Shown here in pieces: positions 57,354 through 64,000 of a DNA stretch of 64,000 nt (positions within the stretch are counted from its first letter, which is position 1; each line of letters begins with the position of its first letter). Source of the stretch: Calamus simplicifolius (taxonomy: Eukaryota; Streptophyta; Magnoliopsida; Arecales; Arecaceae); assembly GCA_900491605.1 (NCBI GenBank), contig UESW01004075.1:315976-379975 (forward strand), written 5' to 3'. Under the pieces are notes generated by a model. It did no database searches, was not told the origin of the DNA, and saw only the letters and a list, made by a program, of their open reading frames with translations. Made by a program: the position numbers and the translations under genes.

Positions 57354-59539
57354 TGATAGGACCAGTTAACAGGCCCATGGGTAATAAAAATAGAAATTTT
57401 CGAACAATTTTTTAGGCGGCCATCTTCGGCGGCCTTCCTAAGCGGCTTAGTTCTTAGGCGGCCTCGCTGGCCTATTGGGTTTTTTCTTCAAGGGCGCAGC
57501 GGGCATTTAATATCGTTTACAGCTTTGCTCCCTGTTGAAATAAGTGCCCGTCATAATGAAGAGAGAGAACAAGTGGGAAAAATAGCTATGTGATGTGACC
57601 GTCTTTTTGTCATAAATGTCCCATAGGCAAATCAATGGGCAGCGTTTAATGATACAGAACCAAAAGGAAATCCTGCGGCCTATTCCTCAACGACCCTCCT
57701 TAACAATCCTAGGCGGCCTTTCATCCTAGGCGGAGGAAGTCCTAAGCGGCCCCCTCCTTAACAATCCTAGGCGGCCTTTCATCCTAGGCGGAGGAAGTCC
57801 TAAGCGGCCCCCTCCTTAACAATCCTAGGCGGCCTTTCATCTTAAGCGGCCCCCACCTCACAATAATTCTAGCGGCCTTTCATCTTAAGTGGCCCCCTCT
57901 TCACAATAATTCTAGGCGGCCTTTCATCTTGAGCGGCCCCCTCCTTAACAATCTTAGGCGGCCTTTCATCTTGAGCGGCCCCTCCTTAAAAATCTTAGGC
58001 GGCCTTTCATCTTGAGCGGCCCCTCCTCACAATAATTTTAGGCGGCCTTTCATCTTAAGCGGCCCCCTCCTCACAATAATTCTAGGCGGCCTTTCATCTT
58101 GAGCAGCCCCCTCCTTAACAATCTTAGGCGGCCTTTCATCTTAAGCGGCCCCCTCCTCACAATAATTCTAAGCGCCTTCTTAACGGCATTTATGTGCCGA
58201 GGCATTTATAGGACTTATAAAGGCCCTCGCTCCAAGGCATTTATTGGAGGGCATTCAATAGAATAGAGCATTCAATATCAAGTCACGTACCACGAAGAGA
58301 AAGAGACAGCGGAGGAAGTCCTAAGCGGTCTCTTCCTCCGCGGCCTTCCTCAACGGCCCTCCTTAACAATCCTAGGCGGCCTTCCATCTTAGGCGGCAGT
58401 CCTAGGCGGCCTTCCTCAACGGCCATCCTAGGCGGCCTTTCTAGGCGTCGACGATGACTCTCTATCGCATTTATGTGCCGGGGCTTTTATGGTCTTATAA
58501 AGGCCACGTGCATTTATGGTTGCCACGATTGACTCCCTTTTTGGCCCCATGCATGCACGTTAATATGCTTCGGTAATAACTTCGGGACGTCTTCATCTTA
58601 GGCGGTCCCGAAGGCTTCTCCCAACTAGGCGGCTCCCGAGCAATCCTAGGCGGCCCCCGACACTCCTATGACGGCGGCCCCGAGCGTTCCCAGGCGGCTG
58701 CACCGGTCCCAAGCGGCCCCTATTTTCTACCACGAGCATCCTAGCCGGCCTCATGCGCACAGGTCCGAACAATCCCAGGCGGCCACAGTGATCCCAAGAG
58801 GCCCTTGGCGGCTCCCGAGCAGTCCTAGGCGGCCCCGGCCTCAGTCGATAACGGCCTCGCCGGACCTAAGTCCCCAGCGGCCCTTCCTTAGTGGCTTCCA
58901 ACTCGGACACGCGCGGGCCCTACAGTGACTGTTCACCACGTCATCTTCTGGATTAATAAATTATGGCCACTTACTTTAATGAGATAATTAAGTGGTCATC
59001 TGTCTCTGACAAGATGGCGCCTAAAGCTCTGACATTCCACTAAAAGGTAAGCTTTATCGAAAGTTATCATTCATCATAAAAGTCTTGACAGGTGGCGGCA
59101 TTTGGGCCTCACAGATGTCAGCCCTGACATTTTACCCACCAAAAGTACTCAGTCATCATGACACTTCAGCCACTCAGACTAAATGAGCCCCAAAAGTCAT
59201 GGTCCATCATGAGGCCCCACGTGACTCATTCCCACTAGATGACAAAGATTCAAACTTCTCAAGCAAGCTACACAGAGTACAATGGTGAATAAAGAAGGTA
59301 AGAGGTAACTCAAAAAGGACTCAACACGCTCATTCTAGGCCTCTCACTCTTTCTCTTTCGAGCTTTCTCAAGCTCACGGCTGTTGCCCAGAGCACTAACT
59401 TGAGCGTCGGAGGGTCTCCGCCGGAATACCCGGCCGTGGGACTTCTTGCAGGCTTTAAAGACAAAGGAAGGGCTCCGATATTTCTGTGGGGAACGATCGA
59501 TGCTCAAGGAGGCCGACTCAAAGTGACCGGGCATCAATA
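57354..59539 (+). repeat. 5' LTR of element C
   Basis: About 2.19 kb from TGATAGG to GCATCAATA (the end reads TA where CA is expected). It is dense in the words AGGCGGCC and AAGCGGCC throughout. The left boundary is inferred from similarity to B and may be off. Confidence 0.6.
57690..58180. repeat. About 45-bp tandem array in the element C LTR
   Basis: About 11 units of TCTTAAGCGGCCCCCTCCT, CACAATAATTCTAGGCGGCC and TTTCA, with CTTAACAATC replacing CACAATAATTC in some. The first two or three units carry an extra CGGAGGAAGTCC. Confidence 0.9.
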
Positions 59540-59560
59540 GATTGGCGCGCCAGGTAGGGG
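59540..59560 (+). other. Primer-binding site of element C
   Basis: GATTGGCGCGCCAGGTAGGG directly after the LTR end. It differs from element B at one base. Confidence 0.75.
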
Positions 59561-59628
59561 GGCACGCACTGCAGGAAAGAAAGCTCTGTCTTCCTGAGCT
59601 ATAAGCCTTTGTCCCCTTTAAGATAGCC

Positions 59629-60125
59629 ATGGTGGCGATGCGCATACTGAAGGTCCTCACCAATCATACTAAGGGGCATTCACATCATACTGAGCATCAG
59701 AGGACCAATCTCTCTGCTCCTCCTTCACCACCAGCCTCAGCTGCTCTAATTAACCAACTGGCCATCCTCAATCAACAAGTTCAAGCCTTGAATGCAGCAG
59801 TTCATAAGCCGCAGAAGCAACGCTCGGTGGCCATTCAGCAGCAGCCCAAGCTTCTCACATCGCTCGTGATAGCTGCACCAGTTAGTCAGAGATTCACCTA
59901 CGGGAAATCTCCTCATAGAGAAGCTTATTGCCATCAAGCTTCATCTAAGCACCGCCACTACGAAGCTTTCAAGAGACTGCGGTCTCCTTTCTTCTTCTCA
60001 TCTCCTGAGTCATCTTGAGAGGACCTTAATCATGGGATGAGGAGGCATCTGGATGAACAACACTGGCGGCTGGAAGAACTTAGTCAAAGGCTCAACAATC
60101 AGTCGGAGGTAGATTGCAACATGGT
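59629..60125 (+). pseudogene. gag N-terminal remnant of element C
   Basis: An open frame of 129 codons (59629-60018) begins MVAMRILKVLTNH and has AALINQLAILNQQVQALNAA, corresponding to the LTQQVQTLVGMV region of element B. After a stop at 60016-60018 another frame reads RRHLDEQHWRLEELSQRLNN, matching RRLEELSQRINNQ in B. The Gag core and zinc motif that should follow are absent. Only about 120 residues of B-like gag are left. Confidence 0.72.
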
Positions 60126-61486
60126 CAAAAGAATAATTTTCAAAAAGGGGCGAACTTGGGACATTATCCATACCCCGTCACTCCAAGCATTTGTATGCAT
60201 TTTAATTTCTGGTGGTAGTAGGCCAAGAGGTGTTGATGCAATTAATGTAAGGTGAAAGATGAAGATAAAAGGCTTCGACTACTGACTCTACCAAAACCCT
60301 CTCTGTTCCTCTCTCTTCTTGTCTATTGCACCCAAGAGCCAAACCGAGCCTGAGCCCTCTTACAGATTCGGTTCCAGCTGCTCTCAGACTTCAGCACTGA
60401 GGGTGACCAATTCCTTCAAAGGAAAAATACTACGCAAGGGCGAAAAGCTATGAAAGAGGAGTCAGGACGTAAGCCTCTGGATCGAAAGCGGGATGAGCTC
60501 AAATCATGTGTACATAGACACAAGCTTGTGGAGGAGGTGGGAGAGCTTGCAAAGGATTTCCCTTACATGCATAACGTCGAAGAAGATTTTGAGCAATTGA
60601 AGGCTTCTGAGGATTGTTCCCAGTTACTTGGGGAGGGAAACCAAATTTCGGAAAAAGATCTTTGCAACTTCTCCACCACTTCAAAAAACCGAGAATCTGA
60701 AACCAAAAGTCGCTAGATTCCAATACTGTGACTGCGGCAGAAGAAACTAATAGGGAGAGTATCCAAAAAAAAAAAAAGAAGAAAAGAAAAAAACCTCATA
60801 TATTAAATGATGCTGGTGGACATCTGACGAGGGAAGAGTTAGCATCCTCAGCAATGGACAAGTGATGACGCCCAAGCGAGGACAGACCACTAGCGGGCTG
60901 AAGTACCCAGGTCAGCAGCAGGGGACCAATTTCTCCAAAAGAAAAGCTCCCAAGCCCTTAATCGACACCAAACACAATGCAAAGGCAAAAAGCCTTGAAA
61001 GCTAAGTATGCCCACTCTGAGAACAAAGTTTCTTTTCATATAATCTAGCAGATTTCTTTTTATTTGACTTTCTAACCCTCAGCGCCCCAAGGGACACAGA
61101 CACCCCGGACCGGCACAAGAAACCTCCGGAGGTTCAAGCCCTGTGTCCTAAGTGGCCCTGAGCTAAACCCCTGTGGCAATGCTGTACAAAAAAAAAATAA
61201 TAAAGAAGAAGTTTTTTCATTCAATTTCTCAAAAAACCACTCGGGCCAGCCAAGCGACCGCCGAGGTAGTTTTTCGGTAGCCCCGCGATCATAAGGACAC
61301 CCCCGGATCGTGTGAGAAACCTCCGAGGAGGTTCAAGTCCTATGGTCTCGGCGGCTCCGAGTCAAACTCCCGGACCGGCCGAGCGACCCCCGAAATATTT
61401 TCAAAATGACTTTAGTGGTCCCGAGATCATAGACACCCCGGGCCGGCCAAGAAACCCCCGAGGCGGTTTTATTTTCACCCCATCAA
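60126..61486 (+). other. Unassigned interior of element C
   Basis: A frame of 88 codons (60450-60716) is acidic and charged (VEEVGELAKDFPYMHNVEED) but unrecognised. From about 61080 imperfect repeats appear (CACCCCGGACCGGC, AGAAACCTCCGAGG, GAGGTTCAAG). No pol domain is visible on either strand. Confidence 0.5.
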
Positions 61487-61885
61487 TAAAGGTCACCCTT
61501 CGGGGTTCAAAGGAACCTGAGCCTGGTCCATCACAGCACCCTCAGGTCACCCTCCGGGGTTAAAGGCTCCCGAGCATGGTCCCATCACAGCGACTCTCGG
61601 GTCACCCTTCGGGGTTCAAAAGGAACCTGAGCCTGGTCCAAGCACCCTCAGGTCACCCTCCGGGGTTAAAGGCTCCCGAGCATGGTCCCATCACAGCGAC
61701 TCTCGGGTCACCCTTCGGGGTTCAAAAGGAACCTGAGCCTGGTCCAAGCACCCTCAGGTCACCCTCCGGGGTTAAAGGCTCCCGAGCATGGTCCCATCAC
61801 AGCGACTCTCGGGTCACCCTTCGGGGTTCAAAAGGAACCTGAGCCTGGTCCAAGCACCCTCAGGTCACCCTCAGGCTCATCACCT
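61487..61885. repeat. 106-bp tandem array in element C
   Basis: Three to four units with GTCACCCTTCGGGGTTCAAA, GGAACCTGAGCCTGGTCCA, AGCACCCTCAGGTCACCCTC and GCTCCCGAGCATGGTCCCAT. The spacing of the GTCACCCTTC word is exactly 106 bp (61601, 61707, 61813). Confidence 0.93.
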
Positions 61886-61974
61886 CTCGGGTTCAAAAGG
61901 CCCTCAACGGTTTTAGCCTCGTTGGCTCTATCTCTCATCCTCAGCGACATCAGTGTAGCTCCATCAGCTCCATG

Positions 61975-64000
61975 TAAGGCCCCTAGCCGGCCCTCGGGCT
62001 GGTCCTAGGCGGCCACAAGTATGTTAGGCCCCTAGCCGGCCCTCGGGCTGGTCCTAGGCGGCCACAAGTATGTTAGGCCCCTAGCCGGCCCTCGAGCTGG
62101 TCCTAGGTGGCCACAAGTATGTTAGGCCCCTAGCCGGCCCTCGGCTGGTCCTAGGCGGCCACAAGTATGTTAGGCCCCTAGCCGGCCCTCGGGCTGGTCC
62201 TAGGCGGCCACAGCTATGTTCACATGTTAGGCCCCTAGCCGGCCCTCGGCTGGTCCTAGGCGGCCACAAGTATGTTAGGCCCTAGCCGGCCCTCGGCTGG
62301 TCCTAGGCGGCCACAAGTATGTTAGGCCCCTAGCCGGCCCTCGGCTGGTCCTAGGCGGCCACAAGTATGTTAGGCCCCTAGCCGGCCCTCGAGCTGGTCC
62401 TAGGCGGCCACAAGTATGTTAGGCCCCTAGCCGGCCCTCGGGCTGGTCCTAGGCGGCCACAAGTATGTTAGGCCCCTAGCCGGCCCTCGGCTGGTCCTAG
62501 GCGGCCACAAGTATGTTAGGCCCCTAGCCGGCCCTCGGCTGGTCCTAGGCGGCCACAAGTATGTTAGGCCCCTAGCCGGCCCTCGGCTGGTCCTAGGCGG
62601 CCACCCCTAGCCGGCCCTCGGGCTGGTCCTAGCCACAGTATGTTAGGCCCCTAGCCGGCCCTCGGCTGGTCCTAGGCGGCCACAGTATGTTAGGCCCCTA
62701 GCCGGCCCTCGAGCTGGTCCTAGGCGGCCACAAGTATGTTAGGCCCCTAGCCGGCCCTCGAGCTGGTCCTAGGGCCACAAGTATGTTAGGCCCCTAGCCG
62801 GCCCTCGGGCTGGTCCTAGGCGGCCACTATGTTAGGCCCCTAGCCGGCCCTCGGGCTGGTCCTAGGCGGCCACAGCTATGTCAGGCCCCAGCCGGCCCTC
62901 GGGCTGGTCCTGGCGGCCACAGTATGTTAGGCCCCTAGCCGGCCCTCGGGCTGGTCCTAGGCGGCCACAAGTATGTTAGGCCCCTAGCCGGCCCGGCTGG
63001 TCCTGGTCCTAGGTCCGGCCACAAGTATGTTAGGCCCCTAGCCGGCCCTCCTGGTCCTAGGCCACCCCTAGCCGGCCCTCGGCTGGTCCTAGGCGGCCAC
63101 AAGTATGTTAGGCCCCTAGCCGGCCCTCGGCTGGTCCTAGGCGGCCACATGTTAGGCCCCTAGCCGGCCCTCGGGCTGGTCCTAGGCGGCCACAGTATGT
63201 TAGGCCCCTAGCCGGCCCTCGAGCTGGTCCTAGGCGGCCACGGTCCTGCTGGTAGGCCCACTAGCCGGCCCTCGGGCTGGTCCTAGGCGGCCACTAGGCC
63301 CCTAGCCGGCCCCTGGTCCTAGGCGGCCACAAGTATGTTAGGCCCCTAGCCGGCCCTCGGCTGGTCCTAGGCGGCCACAAGTATGTTAGGCCCCTAGGCC
63401 CTCGGCTGGTCCTAGGCGGCCACAAGTATGTTAGGCCCCTAGCCGGCCCTCGGGCTGGTCCTAGGCGGCCACAAGTATGTTAGGCCCCTAGCCGGCCCTC
63501 GGCTGGTCCTAGGCGGCCACAAGTATGTTAGGCCCCTAGCCGGCCCTCGAGCTGGTCCTAGGCGGCCACAAGTATGTTAGGCCCCTAGCCGGCCCTCGGG
63601 CTGGTCCTAGGCGGCCACAAGTATGTTAGGCCCCTAGCCGGCCCTCGGGCTGGTCCTAGGCGGCCACAGTATGTTAGGCCCCTAGCCGGCCCTCGGCTGG
63701 TCCTAGGCGGCCACAGTATGTTAGGCCCCTAGCCGGCCCTCGGCTGGTCCTAGGCGGCCACAAGTATGTTAGGCCCCTCCTCGGCTGGTCCTAGGGCCAC
63801 AAGTATGTTAGGCCCCTAGCCGGCCCTCGGGCTGGTCCTAGGCGGCCACAAGTATGTTAGGCCCCTAGCCGGCCCTCGGGCTGGTCCTAGGCGGCCACAA
63901 TATGTTAGGCCCCTAGCCGGCCCTCGGGCTGGTCCTAGGCGGCCACAGCTATGTCAGGCCCCCAGCCGGCCCTCGGGCTGGTCCTGGGCGGCCACAGTTA
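61975..64000. repeat. About 49-bp tandem array, more than 40 units, runs off the window
   Basis: The unit contains GGCCCCTAGCCGGCCCTCGG, GCTGGTCCTAGGCGGCCAC and AAGTATGTTA. Variants differ by GGGCTGG, GAGCTGG or GGCTGG and by ACAAGTATG or ACAGTATG. Several units are truncated or fused. The word CCTAGGCGGCC also fills the LTR of the same element. The array reaches the last base of the window. Confidence 0.96.

Larger units (their letters stand above)
57354..64000 (+). mobile_element. Tat-related element C, 5' part, apparently lacking pol
   Basis: The left edge TGATAGGACC resembles the start of the element B LTR read on the other strand (TGATATGGATAATAAATAAAA), and the LTR end GGTGACC/GCATCAATA followed by GATTGGCGCGCCAGG parallels B (GGTGATCC...GCATCAACA GATTGGCGCGCCAGG). 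gag starts at 59629 and shares RLEELSQRLNNQ with B. From about 60126 on gag stops, and tandem arrays and unassigned sequence follow to the window edge. It is probably a non-autonomous deletion derivative that would need pol from a relative. The right end and 3' LTR are outside the window, so this cannot be proven here. Confidence 0.72.

Noticed and set aside
56866..57415. Frames of 92-131 codons rich in Arg, Ala and His
   Set aside because: They have no motif and overlap on opposite strands over GC-rich DNA. One runs across the proposed left edge of element C.
60450..60716. 88-codon acidic frame in element C as a gene
   Set aside because: There is no family likeness, promoter or splice pattern. 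The composition is compatible with decayed coding or chance sequence, so it is mentioned only in the interior description.
61975..64000. CRISPR-like repeat array
   Set aside because: Units are adjacent without unique spacers, the sequence is eukaryotic, and the array lies in a retrotransposon.

Overview
This is plant nuclear DNA. The evidence is a receptor kinase gene with a GT-AG intron, several full-size LTR retrotransposons, LINE relics and AT/GA microsatellites. There are no operons, bacterial promoters, tRNA or rRNA genes. The retrotransposon types and the spelling of the kinase gene fit a monocot, possibly a palm, but that is inference. About three quarters of the window is retrotransposon sequence, and only one ordinary host gene is visible.

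Layout, left to right. (1) 1-3747: the right part of an old, degenerate Ty3/gypsy element of the Tat type on the minus strand (gag, start of pol, 5' LTR). (2) 3748-7526: AT-rich intergenic DNA with a LINE RNase H relic, a duplication and a TA/GA microsatellite. (3) 7527-16220: a complete but decayed Ty1/copia element of SIRE/Maximus type on the minus strand, bounded by the target-site duplication GACTT. (4) 16221-25799: the gene island, with a BAM3-like (CLAVATA1-family) leucine-rich-repeat receptor kinase at 19794-24227 in two exons, one base short of an open frame, and a LINE relic behind it. (5) 25800-41610: Tat element A, 15.8 kb, minus strand, target-site duplication TTTAT. (6) 41611-44910: intergenic DNA with a LINE 3' relic. 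(7) 44911-56739: Tat element B, 11.8 kb, minus strand, target-site duplication AGAAT. (8) 57354 to the window end: element C, plus strand, with an LTR, a primer-binding site and the start of a B-like gag, but tandem arrays where the rest of gag and pol should be.

The most interesting system is in elements A and B. Between pol and the 3' LTR each carries a gene on the strand opposite to gag-pol. Each antisense gene has a G-box-like ACGT motif, a TATA box, an ATG, clear GT-AG introns, a conserved N-terminal domain (motifs PLHP, PA-PNS-R and IKGWKSRF) and a long coiled-coil tail. Element A has two further G-box plus TATA modules: one in front of a complete 100-residue coiled-coil ORF, the other in front of an apparently non-coding stretch ending at AATAAA. 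The class of antisense extra ORF in Tat elements is, to my knowledge, described. The repeated promoter module, the matching intron pattern and the extra small gene look worth following.

A second theme is GC-rich tandem repeats. Different families lie inside the LTRs and between pol and the antisense gene, often built on short perfect hairpins, and copy number differs between the two LTRs of one element. Many frames, including the receptor kinase and parts of young element B, are broken by single-base indels. This raises the possibility of residual assembly errors rather than true decay.
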